From the NCBI RefSeq assembly GCF_017876625.1, contig NZ_JAGIOH010000001.1, positions 1,674,001 through 1,738,000 on the forward strand: a stretch of 64,000 bases of DNA, read 5' to 3'. The stretch's first letter is position 1; each line of letters opens with the position of its first letter. The position numbers and the translations under genes are program-made. This stretch comes from Streptomyces syringium. Lineage in GTDB: Bacteria > Actinomycetota > Actinomycetes > Streptomycetales > Streptomycetaceae. Below, in pieces: positions 35,860-44,265 of this stretch. A model generated the notes under the pieces. It was not told where the DNA came from and made no database searches. It saw only the letters and a program-made list of their open reading frames with translations.

Positions 35860-36561
35860 TCAGTGCATTCCCGTAATCAGTCCGCGCAGGAAAGTGAGAT
35901 CGACTTCCTCCAGCGAACCGACCACCGTGCGCCCCGCGGCGGGCGGGATCGGGGCCACCGACGGCACCGCCAGCACCCGGCAGCCGGCCGCCTCGGCGGC
36001 CGTGACACCGGTCATGGTGTCCTCGATCACGGCACACCGCGCCGGGTCCACACCGAGCCTGGCGGCGGCCTCCAGATACGGGTCCGGGTGCGGCTTCGTC
36101 CGCGCGATCTCGTCGCCCGCGACGGTCAGGGCGAAGTTCTCCGCACCGAGGGTGAGCAGCACCCGGTCGATGATGTGCCGGTGCGAGGCGGAGACCAGGG
36201 CGGTCGGGACGCCGTGCGCGGCGAGCTCCGCGAGCAGCCGTCTGGCACCCGGCATCAGCGGCACGCCCTGGCCGATCATCTCGGAGAAGCGCATGTTGAG
36301 CAGGACGGTCAGCTCGGTGACGGCGATCTTGGCGCCGGTGGCCTGAATCAGGAACGAGGCGCTGCGGGTCATGGGGCCGCCGACGACGACCTGGCGGTAC
36401 TCCTCGAGGAGCTGGTGCCCGAGCTCGGCGAAGACCGCGACCTCCACGTCCCACCAGAAACCCTCCGTGTCGACGAGGGTGCCGTCCATGTCGAGAAGGA
36501 CGGCCTGAAGGGCCGAGCCGGCTGCCGGGCGGGCGTCGACAGCGGGAATGCTGCTGGTCAT
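35860..36561 (-). CDS. HAD-superfamily hydrolase (phosphatase/beta-phosphoglucomutase-like)
   Basis: Cytoplasmic hydrolase of about 233 residues. HAD motif I is LQAVLLDMDGTLVDTEGF, motif II is in TALVSASHRH, motif III is the Lys in IARTKPHPDPYLEAA, and motif IV is AVIEDTMTGVTAA. The cap domain lies between motifs I and II. Substrate is probably a small sugar phosphate, but it cannot be assigned. GGAGGTG precedes ATG 36561. A 10-bp inverted repeat at 36587-36622 in its leader (arms GAAGGCCGGT/ACCGGCCTTC) may be an attenuator or a terminator for readthrough from metH. Confidence 0.9.
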   Translation of the reverse strand: MTSSIPAVDARPAAGSALQAVLLDMDGTLVDTEGFWWDVEVAVFAELGHQLLEEYRQVVVGGPMTRSASFLIQATGAKIAVTELTVLLNMRFSEMIGQGVPLMPGARRLLAELAAHGVPTALVSASHRHIIDRVLLTLGAENFALTVAGDEIARTKPHPDPYLEAAARLGVDPARCAVIEDTMTGVTAAEAAGCRVLAVPSVAPIPPAAGRTVVGSLEEVDLTFLRGLITGMH

Positions 36562-36586
36562 ACGGGCACACCTCCAGGGGGGACGA

Positions 36587-36622
36587 GAAGGCCGGTCCGC
36601 CACGTGGGGCGAACCGGCCTTC
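36587..36622 (-). promoter_or_regulatory. Inverted repeat in the leader of the HAD gene
   Basis: Perfect 10-bp arms GAAGGCCGGT (36587-36596) and ACCGGCCTTC (36613-36622) with a 16-base loop, about 25 bases upstream of the start codon. No T-run follows. Could be an operator, an mRNA leader hairpin or a weak terminator. Confidence 0.45.
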
Positions 36623-36709
36623 ACCGGACCGACAAGTGTACGGCGGTCATTACCGTGCGTCACTTCGATATTCAGGACTCGTCGGGCCGGGCGGGCTCCA
36701 GGGCAGCCG

Positions 36710-36899
36710 CTACCGCGCGTTGCCGTGCCCACCCGGGGATGACCCCGGACCCCAGCCGCTTCCCCGCGCTACCGCGCGTTGCCGTGCCCACCCGGGGATG
36801 ACCCCGGACCCCAGCCGCTTCCCCGCGCTACCGCGCGTTGCCGTGCCCACCCGGGGATAACCCCGGGCCCCAGCCGCTTCCCCGCGCTACCGCGCGTTG
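36710..36899 (-). repeat. 59-bp tandem repeat that copies the metH 3' end
   Basis: Three full units start at 36710, 36769 and 36828, and a partial fourth at 36887 is the metH stop region itself (CTACCGCGCGTTG). Each unit carries the complement of the last codons of metH, Asn-Ala-Arg-stop, plus a hairpin CCGGGG-nnnn-CCCCGG. Units 1 and 2 look identical; unit 3 has changes (GATAACCCCGGGC) that extend the stem by one pair. The array probably multiplies the metH terminator. Confidence 0.9.
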
Positions 36900-39800
36900 A
36901 AGTACTTCGCCTCCGGGTGGTGGATGACGATGGCGTCCGTGGACTGCTCCGGGTGGAGCTGGAACTCCTCCGAGAGCTGGACGCCGATCCGCTCGGGCTC
37001 CAGCAGGTCGGCGATCTTCGCGCGGTCCTCCAGGTTGGGGCAGGCGCCGTAGCCGAGGGAGAAGCGGGCGCCGCGGTACTTGAGCGCGAACATGTCCTCC
37101 ACGTCCGCCGGGTCCTCGCCCGCGAAGCCGAGCTCCGAGCGGACCCGCGCGTGCCAGTACTCGGCGAGGGCCTCGGCCAGCTGCACCGACAGCCCGTGCA
37201 GCTCGAGGTAGTCGCGGTAGGCGTCGGCGGCGAACAGCTCGGCCGTGGCCCCGCCGATCCGCGAGCCGACCGTGACGACCTGCAGGCCCACGACGTCCGT
37301 CTCGCCGGACTCCTCCGGGCGGAAGTAGTCCGCGAGGCACAGCCGGCGCCCGCGGCGCTGCCGGGGGAAGGTGAAGCGGGTGCGCTCGGTGCCGTCCTCG
37401 TGGAGCAGGATCAGGTCGTCGCCCTTGGAGACGCACGGGAAGTAGCCGTAGACGACGGCCGCCTCCAGCAGGTTCTCCGTGTGGAGCTTGTCCAGCCAGC
37501 CGCGCAGCCGGGGCCGGCCCTCGGTCTCCACCAGCTCCTCGTACGTGGGGCCGCCGGCGCGGGCCTGCTTGAGGCCCCACTGGCCCTTGAAGAGCGCGCC
37601 CTCGTCCAGCCAGGACGCGTAGTCCTTCAGGGGGATGCCCTTGATGACCCGGGTGCCCCAGAACGGCGGCTCGGGGACGCGGTTGTCGACGGCGACGTCG
37701 GAGCGCACGGAGCCCTCCGGCTCCTCCTCCTCGACGACCGCGGTCTCGCGCTTGGGCACCCGGCGCTGCTTCAGCTCGGGGAGCGCCGCGCCGGGCACGC
37801 CGCGCTTGACGGCGATCAGGGCGTCCATCAGCCGCAGGCCCTCGAACGCGTCACGGGCGTAGCGGACCTCGCCCTCGTAGATCTCGTGCAGGTCCTGCTC
37901 GACGTAGGCGCGGGTCAGTGCGGCCCCGCCGAGGATCACCGGGTAGTCGGCCGCCAGCTTGCGCTGGTTCAGCTCCTCCAGGTTCTCCTTCATGATCACG
38001 GTGGACTTCACCAGCAGCCCGGACATGCCGATCACATCCGCCCGGTGTTCCTCGGCGGCCTCCAGGATCGCGGAGACGGGCTGCTTGATGCCGAGGTTGA
38101 CGACGTTGTAGCCGTTGTTGGAAAGGATGATGTCGACGAGGTTCTTGCCGATGTCGTGGACGTCGCCGCGGACCGTGGCCAGCACGATGGTGCCCTTGCC
38201 CTCCGCGTCGCTCTTCTCCATGTGCGGCTCGAGATAGGCGACGGCGGTCTTCATGACCTCGGCGGACTGGAGGACGAACGGCAGCTGCATCTGGCCGGAG
38301 CCGAACAGCTCGCCGACGACCTTCATGCCCTCCAGCAGCGTGTCGTTGACGATGTCCAGGGCGGGGCGGGTGGTGAGCGCCTCGTCGAGGTCGGTCTCCA
38401 GGCCGTTCTTCTCGCCGTCGATGATGCGGCGCTGGAGCCGCTCGTCCAGCGGGAGGGCGAGGAGTTCCTCGGCCCGGCCGGCCTTCATCGACTTGGTGTT
38501 GACGCCCTCGAACAGCTCCATGAGCCGCTGCAGCGGGTCGTAGCCCTCGGCGCGGCGGTCGTAGATCAGGTCCAGCGCGACCTTGACCTGCTCCTCCTCC
38601 AGGCGGGCGATCGGCAGGATCTTCGAGGCGTGCACGATCGCCGAGTCGAGCCCGGCCTTGACGCACTCGTCCAGGAAGACGGAGTTGAGCACGATCCGGG
38701 CGGCCGGGTTGAGGCCGAAGGAGATGTTGGACAGGCCGAGCGTGGTCTGCACCTCGGGGTGGCGGCGCTTGAGCTCGCGGATCGCCTCGATGGTGGCGAT
38801 GCCGTCGCCCCTGGACTCCTCCTGGCCGGTGCAGATGGTGAAGGTGAGGCAGTCGATGAGGATGTCCGACTCCAGCACCCCCCAGTTGGTGGTGAGGTCG
38901 TCGATGAGCCGCTCGGCGATGGCGACCTTGTGCTCGACGGTGCGGGCCTGGCCCTCCTCGTCGATGGTCAGCGCGATGAGTGCCGCGCCGTGCTCGACGG
39001 CGAGCTCGGTGACCTTGGCGAAGCGGGACTCGGGCCCGTCGCCGTCCTCGTAGTTGACGGAGTTGATGACGGCGCGGCCGCCCAGCTTCTCCAGGCCCGC
39101 CCGGATGACCTCCAGCTCGGTGGAGTCCAGCACGATCGGCAGCGTGGAGGCGGTGGCGAACCGGCCCGCGATCTCCGCCATGTCCGCGACGCCGTCCCGG
39201 CCGACGTAGTCGACGCAGAGGTCGAGCAGGTGGGCACCCTCGCGGATCTGCTCGCGGGCCATCTCGACGCAGTCGTCCCAGCGGCCTTCCAGCATGGCCT
39301 CGCGGAACTTCTTCGAGCCGTTGGCGTTCGTCCGCTCGCCGATGGCCAGGTAGGAGGTGTCCTGGCGGAAGGGGACCGTCTGGTAGAGCGAAGCGGCGCC
39401 CGGCTCGGGCCGCGGCTGCCGCTCGGTGGGCCGCATGTCCCGGACCCGCTCGACGACCTGTCGCAGATGCTCGGGGGTCGTGCCGCAGCAGCCGCCGACG
39501 AGCGAGAGCCCGTACTCCCGGACGAACGTCTCGTGCGCGTCCGCCAGCTCCGCGGGCGTCAGGGGGTAGTGCGCCCCGTTCTTCCCCAGGACCGGCAGGC
39601 CGGCGTTGGGCATCGCGGAGACCCGGGTGCGGGCGTGGCGGGAGAGGTAGCGCAGGTGCTCGCTCATCTCCGCCGGGCCGGTCGCGCAGTTGAGGCCGAT
39701 CATGTCGATGCCCAGCGGCTCCAGGGCGGTGAGCGCCGCGCCGATCTCCGAGCCGAGCAGCATGGTGCCGGTCGTCTCGACGGTCACCTGGACCAGCAGC

Positions 39801-40393
39801 GGCAGATCCGCGCCGGCCGCCTTCAGGGCGCGGCGCGCTCCGATGACGGACGCCTTGGTCTGGAGCAGGTCCTGAGTGGTCTCCACCAGGATCGCGTCGG
39901 CGCCGCCGGCGATCAGGCCCTCGATGTTCTGCTGGTAGGCGTCGCGCAGCTTGACGTAGGGGGCGTGGCCGAGGGTCGGCAGCTTCGTGCCGGGGCCGAC
40001 GGAGCCGAGCACCCAGCGGGTGCGGCCGTCGCGCGCGGCGAACTCGTCCGCGACCTCGCGGGCGATCCGCGCGCCCGACTCCGACAGTTCGAAGATGCGC
40101 TCGGGGATGTCGTACTCGCCGAGGGCGGCGAGGTTGGCGCCGAAGGTGTTGGTCTCCACGCAGTCCACGCCGACGGCGAAGTACTCCTCGTGCACCGAGC
40201 GCACGATGTCGGGCCGTGTGACGTTCAGGATCTCGTTGCAGCCCTCCAGCTGCTGGAAGTCCTCGAGGCTGGGGTCCTGCGCCTGGAGCATCGTGCCCAT
40301 CGCCCCGTCGGCCACCACGACGCGGGTGGCGAGCGCCTCACGCAGGGCGGAGGCTCGGGCGGAACTGGCGGTCGATGGCGTGTACGAGGCCAT
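36887..40393 (-). CDS. metH: Cobalamin-dependent methionine synthase
   Basis: Enzyme of 1168 residues that transfers a methyl group from methyl-tetrahydrofolate to homocysteine through B12. Domains in order: homocysteine-binding with zinc ligands (GLNCATGP and VGGCCGTTPEH, near residues 230 and 305), pterin-binding (YLAIGERTNANGSKKF), cobalamin cap and binding domain (VRGDVHDIGKNLVDIIL with the lower-ligand His), and the reactivation domain at the C-terminus (GWLDKLHTENLLEAAVVYGYFP, RFSLGYGACPNLEDRAKI). All domains are complete. GGGAG lies seven bases before ATG. The leader is structured, and the 3' end is copied in a 59-bp repeat. Confidence 0.97.
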   Translation of the reverse strand: MASYTPSTASSARASALREALATRVVVADGAMGTMLQAQDPSLEDFQQLEGCNEILNVTRPDIVRSVHEEYFAVGVDCVETNTFGANLAALGEYDIPERIFELSESGARIAREVADEFAARDGRTRWVLGSVGPGTKLPTLGHAPYVKLRDAYQQNIEGLIAGGADAILVETTQDLLQTKASVIGARRALKAAGADLPLLVQVTVETTGTMLLGSEIGAALTALEPLGIDMIGLNCATGPAEMSEHLRYLSRHARTRVSAMPNAGLPVLGKNGAHYPLTPAELADAHETFVREYGLSLVGGCCGTTPEHLRQVVERVRDMRPTERQPRPEPGAASLYQTVPFRQDTSYLAIGERTNANGSKKFREAMLEGRWDDCVEMAREQIREGAHLLDLCVDYVGRDGVADMAEIAGRFATASTLPIVLDSTELEVIRAGLEKLGGRAVINSVNYEDGDGPESRFAKVTELAVEHGAALIALTIDEEGQARTVEHKVAIAERLIDDLTTNWGVLESDILIDCLTFTICTGQEESRGDGIATIEAIRELKRRHPEVQTTLGLSNISFGLNPAARIVLNSVFLDECVKAGLDSAIVHASKILPIARLEEEQVKVALDLIYDRRAEGYDPLQRLMELFEGVNTKSMKAGRAEELLALPLDERLQRRIIDGEKNGLETDLDEALTTRPALDIVNDTLLEGMKVVGELFGSGQMQLPFVLQSAEVMKTAVAYLEPHMEKSDAEGKGTIVLATVRGDVHDIGKNLVDIILSNNGYNVVNLGIKQPVSAILEAAEEHRADVIGMSGLLVKSTVIMKENLEELNQRKLAADYPVILGGAALTRAYVEQDLHEIYEGEVRYARDAFEGLRLMDALIAVKRGVPGAALPELKQRRVPKRETAVVEEEEPEGSVRSDVAVDNRVPEPPFWGTRVIKGIPLKDYASWLDEGALFKGQWGLKQARAGGPTYEELVETEGRPRLRGWLDKLHTENLLEAAVVYGYFPCVSKGDDLILLHEDGTERTRFTFPRQRRGRRLCLADYFRPEESGETDVVGLQVVTVGSRIGGATAELFAADAYRDYLELHGLSVQLAEALAEYWHARVRSELGFAGEDPADVEDMFALKYRGARFSLGYGACPNLEDRAKIADLLEPERIGVQLSEEFQLHPEQSTDAIVIHHPEAKYFNAR

Positions 40394-40505
40394 GGAAGTG
40401 CTCCCGGGGTTGCGACGGCTGTCGGCTTTACGCCTTCCGGCAGAAGGCGCACGTCGTCAGCGTAGCTGGCACCACCACGGATGGGAGAGGGCATCTCACC
40501 TGACG
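40394..40505 (-). promoter_or_regulatory. Structured leader of metH
   Basis: The metH leader holds a 7-bp hairpin CGCCTTC/GAAGGCG (40431-40449) close to the ribosome-binding site, and an outer helix CGTCAG (40455-40460) with CTGACG (40500-40505) that encloses further small stems. I could not match it to the conserved boxes of cobalamin or SAM riboswitches, so a regulatory RNA is only a suggestion. Confidence 0.35.
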
Positions 40506-40538
40506 GGCGGACTGGTGCGGCGCAAAACAGCCGGTCGA

Positions 40539-40550
40539 TACTGGCTGGTC
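40539..40550. promoter_or_regulatory. Candidate GylR operator upstream of gylR
   Basis: TACTGGCTGGTC resembles the near-palindrome TACCGGCCAGTA that occurs twice upstream of glpF (41623-41634, 41643-41654). Shared sites before the regulator and its target operon fit IclR-type autoregulation. Inferred from sequence only. Confidence 0.5.
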
Positions 40551-40638
40551 GGAGCCCTGGTGCGAGCCGCCCCGCGCTCTCAGCGATCATGGAAGGGTCC
40601 GCGGTCAGCTACCCCTTGGTCGGCATCGGCCGATAGTG

Positions 40639-40653
40639 TTCAGCATTGCCGAA
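40639..40653. promoter_or_regulatory. Palindrome just upstream of gylR
   Basis: TTCAGCATTGCCGAA is a nearly perfect 15-bp palindrome 22 bases before the gylR start. A related palindrome, TCGGCATTGTCGA, lies upstream of glpF at 41749-41761. Possible second class of GylR site or promoter-overlapping operator. Confidence 0.5.
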
Positions 40654-40675
40654 CGGCATGTGAGGAGGTTGCTCG

Positions 40676-41440
40676 ATGGCTCGGACCATCCAGTCGCTCG
40701 AACGGGCGGCGGCGATGCTGCGGCTGCTCGCAGGGGGTGAGCGACGGCTCGGTCTGTCCGATGTGGCCTCGGCTCTGGGGCTCGCGAAGGGCACCGCGCA
40801 CGGCATCCTGCGGACGTTGCAGCAGGAGGGCTTCGTCGAGCAGGACCCGGCCTCCGGGCGCTACCAGCTGGGCGCGGAACTGCTGCGCCTGGGCAACAGC
40901 TATCTGGACGTGCACGAACTGCGCGCGCGGGCCCTCGTCTGGGCCGACGACCTGGCGCGTTCCAGCGGTGAGAGCGTCTATCTGGGCGTGCTCCACCAGC
41001 AGGGCGTGCTGATCATCCACCATGTCTTCCGGCCCGACGACAGCCGTCAGGTGCTGGAGGTCGGCGCGATGCAGCCGCTGCACAGCACCGCCCTGGGCAA
41101 GGTGCTGTGCGCCTACGATCCGGTGGCGCACAGCGAGGTGGCGGAGGCCGAGCGCGAGGCGTTCACGCCGCACACGGTGACGGGCCTCGGCGACTTCGAG
41201 GAGATCCTGGATCTGACCCGGGCCCGTGGCTGGGCCGCGGACGTCGAGGAGACCTGGGAGGGCGTGGCCTCGGTCGCCGCCCCCATCCACGACCGGCGGC
41301 GGATGCCGGTGGGCGCGGTGGGCATCACCGGCGCGGTGGAGCGCGTGCGCGAGGGCGGGGAGCTGAGCGCGCAGCTGGTGGCGGCGGTGCGGGACTGCGC
41401 GCGGGCCGTCTCCCGCGACCTGGGCGCCGGGCGTTTCTGA
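40676..41440 (+). CDS. gylR: Glycerol operon regulator GylR (IclR family)
   Basis: DNA-binding regulator of 254 residues. The N-terminal winged helix-turn-helix is SLERAAAMLRLLAGGERRLGLSDVASALGLAKGTAHGIL; the C-terminal IclR effector domain includes SGESVYLGVLHQQGVLIIHHV, PLHSTALGKVLCA and GVASVAAPIHDRRRMPVGAVGITG. In S. coelicolor GylR controls glycerol-inducible, glucose-repressed expression of the operon that follows. ATG 40676 has TGAGGAGG upstream. Divergent from metH and followed by glpFKD. Confidence 0.94.
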   Translation: MARTIQSLERAAAMLRLLAGGERRLGLSDVASALGLAKGTAHGILRTLQQEGFVEQDPASGRYQLGAELLRLGNSYLDVHELRARALVWADDLARSSGESVYLGVLHQQGVLIIHHVFRPDDSRQVLEVGAMQPLHSTALGKVLCAYDPVAHSEVAEAEREAFTPHTVTGLGDFEEILDLTRARGWAADVEETWEGVASVAAPIHDRRRMPVGAVGITGAVERVREGGELSAQLVAAVRDCARAVSRDLGAGRF

Positions 41441-41622
41441 ACGCCGGGGCCGCCGCCGGGCCCCGACACGGTCCCGCGCTGGCCGAGAACCGATCGGCCG
41501 CCGACCGGAAACAGTCTGAGCCAGGGGCGGGCGCGGAGCGAGAATCGACCGGCGGGCCACGGCGCGACCGCTCCGGGAAATCGGTTCAAGATCGACATCT
41601 CACCAAGATCGGCACCGTCGGA

Positions 41623-41654
41623 TACCGGCCAGTAGCAGTGCGTACCAGCCAGTA
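41623..41654. promoter_or_regulatory. Two direct-repeat operator candidates upstream of glpF
   Basis: TACCGGCCAGTA (41623-41634) and TACCAGCCAGTA (41643-41654) are near-palindromes spaced 20 bases apart, about two helical turns, so two dimers could bind the same DNA face. A similar site precedes gylR. Candidate GylR operators. Confidence 0.55.
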
Positions 41655-41748
41655 GCCGAACGATGGTTTTCAGCCATGTCAACCACGAGTTTTCGGTCAC
41701 AGGACCCTTGACGCGCCCTTAACAGTGCAGAAAACTGCCGTTCATCGG

Positions 41749-41776
41749 TCGGCATTGTCGAACACCTAACGACAAT
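41749..41776. promoter_or_regulatory. Overlapping palindromes near the glpF promoter
   Basis: TCGGCATTGTCGA (41749-41761) is close to the palindrome before gylR. It overlaps an inverted repeat ATTGTCG-(9)-CGACAAT (41754-41760 and 41770-41776). Position, 114-141 bases before glpF, suits an operator or promoter element. Confidence 0.45.
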
Positions 41777-41889
41777 ATTCGCTATGGTGGACACTGCCGC
41801 GGGACCGATCACCGCCCTCTCGGAGGGTGCGGACCACCGGAGGGACCCGGGGTTCGCCTTCCCCTGGACGAAGGACAAAGGAGTCGCGG

Positions 41890-42672
41890 GTGTCCAGCTC
41901 CGACATCTTCACCGGTGAGCTCATCGGTACAGCAGTATTGATTCTGCTCGGCGGCGGCGTGTGCGCCGCCGTCACTCTGAAGCGCTCGAAGGCGCTCAAC
42001 GCGGGCTGGCTCGCCATCACGTTCGGCTGGGGGTTCGCCGTACTGGCCGGTGCGTACATCGGCGCCAAGTCCGGTGCGCACCTCAACCCCGCCGTGACGT
42101 TCGGCCTCGCCCTCGACGGTGCGGTCGAGTGGAGCGATGTGCCGCTCTACATCGGCTCCCAGCTGCTCGGCGCGATGATAGGCGCGACGCTGGTCTGGCT
42201 CGCCTACTACGGTCAGTTCAGGGCTCACCTGACCGACCCGGAGCTGGTCGCGAGCCTGAACCCCAAGGAGGGCATGGTCGACCAGACCGCGACCCCCCAG
42301 GCCGGCCCGGTGCTGGGCATCTTCTCCACCGGCCCCGAGATCCGTCACGCGGTGCAGAACCTCGTCACGGAGATCATCGGAACCGCCGCGCTGGTGCTCT
42401 TCATCCTCACGATGGGCCTGACCAAGGGTCTGGCCGTCAGCGGCACCGGCACCCTGATGGTCGCCCTCGTCGTCGTCGGCATCGGCCTCTCGCTCGGTGG
42501 CCCGACCGGATACGCCATCAACCCCGCCCGCGACCTCGGCCCGCGCATCGTGCACGCGCTGCTGCCGCTGCCCAACAAGGGCGGTTCGGACTGGGGCTAC
42601 GCCTGGGTACCGGTGGTCGGACCGCTCGTCGGTGCCGCGCTCGCCGCAGGCATCCACAAGATCGCGTTCTGA
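41890..42672 (+). CDS. glpF: Glycerol uptake facilitator (aquaglyceroporin)
   Basis: Membrane channel of 260 residues for passive glycerol entry. It has six hydrophobic segments and the two NPA boxes of the family: [14 protein letters not shown] in the first half and [15 protein letters not shown] in the second, where the Asp after the second NPA (NPARD) marks aquaglyceroporins. A longer extracellular loop ([20 protein letters not shown]) lies between. GTG 41890 has AAGGAG upstream at seven bases. First gene of the glycerol operon; glpK follows after 46 bases. Confidence 0.95.
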   Translation: MSSSDIFTGELIGTAVLILLGGGVCAAVTLKRSKALNAGWLAITFGWGFAVLAGAYIGAKSGAHLNPAVTFGLALDGAVEWSDVPLYIGSQLLGAMIGATLVWLAYYGQFRAHLTDPELVASLNPKEGMVDQTATPQAGPVLGIFSTGPEIRHAVQNLVTEIIGTAALVLFILTMGLTKGLAVSGTGTLMVALVVVGIGLSLGGPTGYAINPARDLGPRIVHALLPLPNKGGSDWGYAWVPVVGPLVGAALAAGIHKIAF

Positions 42673-42718
42673 GCACCCGCCGCCGAGAACTTCAGACTTT
42701 CCCAGGAGCACACACACC

Positions 42719-44263
42719 ATGACCGACGCGAACACCACGACCGGCTCCCACGGCACGGGCCCGTTCATCGCCGCGATCGACCAGGGCACCACCTCGTCCC
42801 GCTGCATCGTCTTCGACCGGGACGGCCGCATCGTCTCCGTCGACCAGAAGGAACACGAGCAGATCTTCCCGAAGCCGGGCTGGGTCGAGCACGACGCCAC
42901 CGAGATCTGGGCCAACGTCCAGCAGGTCGTCGCCGGCGCGATCGAGAAGGCGGGCATCACCGCCGCCGACGTCAAGGCGATCGGCATCACCAACCAGCGT
43001 GAGACCACGCTGCTGTGGGACAAGAACACCGGCGAGCCGGTCCACAACGCGATCGTCTGGCAGGACACCCGCACCGACGGTCTCTGCAAGGAGCTCGGCC
43101 GCAACGTCGGCCAGGACCGCTTCCGCCGCGAGACCGGCCTGCCGCTGGCGAGCTACTTCTCCGGCCCGAAGGTCCGCTGGCTGCTGGACAACGTCGAGGG
43201 CCTGCGCGAGCGCGCCGAGGCCGGCGACATCCTCTTCGGCACCATGGACTCCTGGGTCATCTGGAACCTCACCGGTGGCACCGACGGCGGCGTGCACGTC
43301 ACCGACGTCACCAACGCCTCCCGCACGATGCTGATGAACCTGCGCAGCCTCGCCTGGGACGAGCGCATCGCGGAGTCGATGGAGATCCCCGTCGCCGTGC
43401 TGCCGGAGATCCGCTCCTCCGCCGAGGTCTACGGCACCGCCAAGGGCGGCGCGCTGGACGGCGTGCCCGTCGCCTCCGCGCTCGGCGACCAGCAGGCGGC
43501 CCTGTTCGGCCAGACCTGCTTCTCCGAGGGCGAGGCCAAGTCGACGTACGGCACCGGCACGTTCATGCTGATGAACACCGGCGACGAGCCCGTCAACTCC
43601 TACAACGGCCTGCTGACGACCGTCGGTTACCGCATCGGCGACGAGAAGCCGGTCTACGCCCTCGAGGGCTCCATCGCCGTCACCGGCTCCCTCGTGCAGT
43701 GGATGCGCGACCAGATGGGCCTGATCAAGAGCGCGGCCGAGATCGAGACGCTCGCCAGCTCCGTCGAGGACAACGGCGGCGCGTACTTCGTGCCGGCCTT
43801 CTCCGGCCTGTTCGCCCCCTACTGGCGCTCCGACGCGCGCGGTGTCATCGCGGGTCTGACCCGCTACGTCACCAAGGCGCACATCGCCCGCGCCGTGCTC
43901 GAGGCCACCGCCTGGCAGACCCGCGAGATCACCGACGCCATGACGAAGGACTCCGGCGTCGAGCTGACCGCGCTCAAGGTCGACGGCGGCATGACCTCCA
44001 ACAACTTGCTGATGCAGACGCTCTCGGACTTCCTGGACGCCCCCGTGGTGCGCCCGATGGTCGCCGAGACCACCTGCCTCGGCGCCGCCTACGCCGCCGG
44101 CCTCGCCGTCGGCTTCTGGCCGGACACCGACGCCCTGCGCGCCAACTGGCGCCGGGCCGCCGAGTGGACACCCCGGATGGACGCGGACACGCGTGACCGC
44201 GAGTACAAGAGCTGGCTCAAGGCCGTCGAGCGGACCATGGGCTGGATCGAGGACGAGGAGTAA
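42719..44263 (+). CDS. glpK: Glycerol kinase
   Basis: Cytoplasmic enzyme of 514 residues that phosphorylates glycerol with ATP, trapping it in the cell. FGGY-family motifs: [18 protein letters not shown] at the N-terminus, [58 protein letters not shown] and [20 protein letters not shown] precedes ATG 42719. Between glpF and glpD in the operon; the stop is two bases before the glpD start. Confidence 0.97.
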   Translation: MTDANTTTGSHGTGPFIAAIDQGTTSSRCIVFDRDGRIVSVDQKEHEQIFPKPGWVEHDATEIWANVQQVVAGAIEKAGITAADVKAIGITNQRETTLLWDKNTGEPVHNAIVWQDTRTDGLCKELGRNVGQDRFRRETGLPLASYFSGPKVRWLLDNVEGLRERAEAGDILFGTMDSWVIWNLTGGTDGGVHVTDVTNASRTMLMNLRSLAWDERIAESMEIPVAVLPEIRSSAEVYGTAKGGALDGVPVASALGDQQAALFGQTCFSEGEAKSTYGTGTFMLMNTGDEPVNSYNGLLTTVGYRIGDEKPVYALEGSIAVTGSLVQWMRDQMGLIKSAAEIETLASSVEDNGGAYFVPAFSGLFAPYWRSDARGVIAGLTRYVTKAHIARAVLEATAWQTREITDAMTKDSGVELTALKVDGGMTSNNLLMQTLSDFLDAPVVRPMVAETTCLGAAYAAGLAVGFWPDTDALRANWRRAAEWTPRMDADTRDREYKSWLKAVERTMGWIEDEE

Positions 44264-44265
44264 TC

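Larger units (their letters stand above)
41441..41889. other. Intergenic regulatory region upstream of glpF
   Basis: 449 bases between gylR and glpF. The glpF-proximal part (41580-41800) is AT-rich relative to flanks and holds the candidate GylR sites, so the glpFKD promoter should lie there. The first 130 bases after gylR are GC-rich and carry no recognised element. Confidence 0.6.

Noticed and set aside
36710-36899. Possible CRISPR array
   Set aside because: Units are contiguous 59-bp repeats without unique spacers and copy the metH 3' end; no cas genes nearby.
36779-40465. 1228-residue open frame on the plus strand opposite metH
   Set aside because: Low-complexity composition typical of an antisense shadow in high-GC DNA; no family signature, while the minus strand encodes a complete MetH.
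40394-40675. Cobalamin or SAM riboswitch upstream of metH
   Set aside because: Conserved boxes of these classes could not be found by eye; only generic hairpins are visible.
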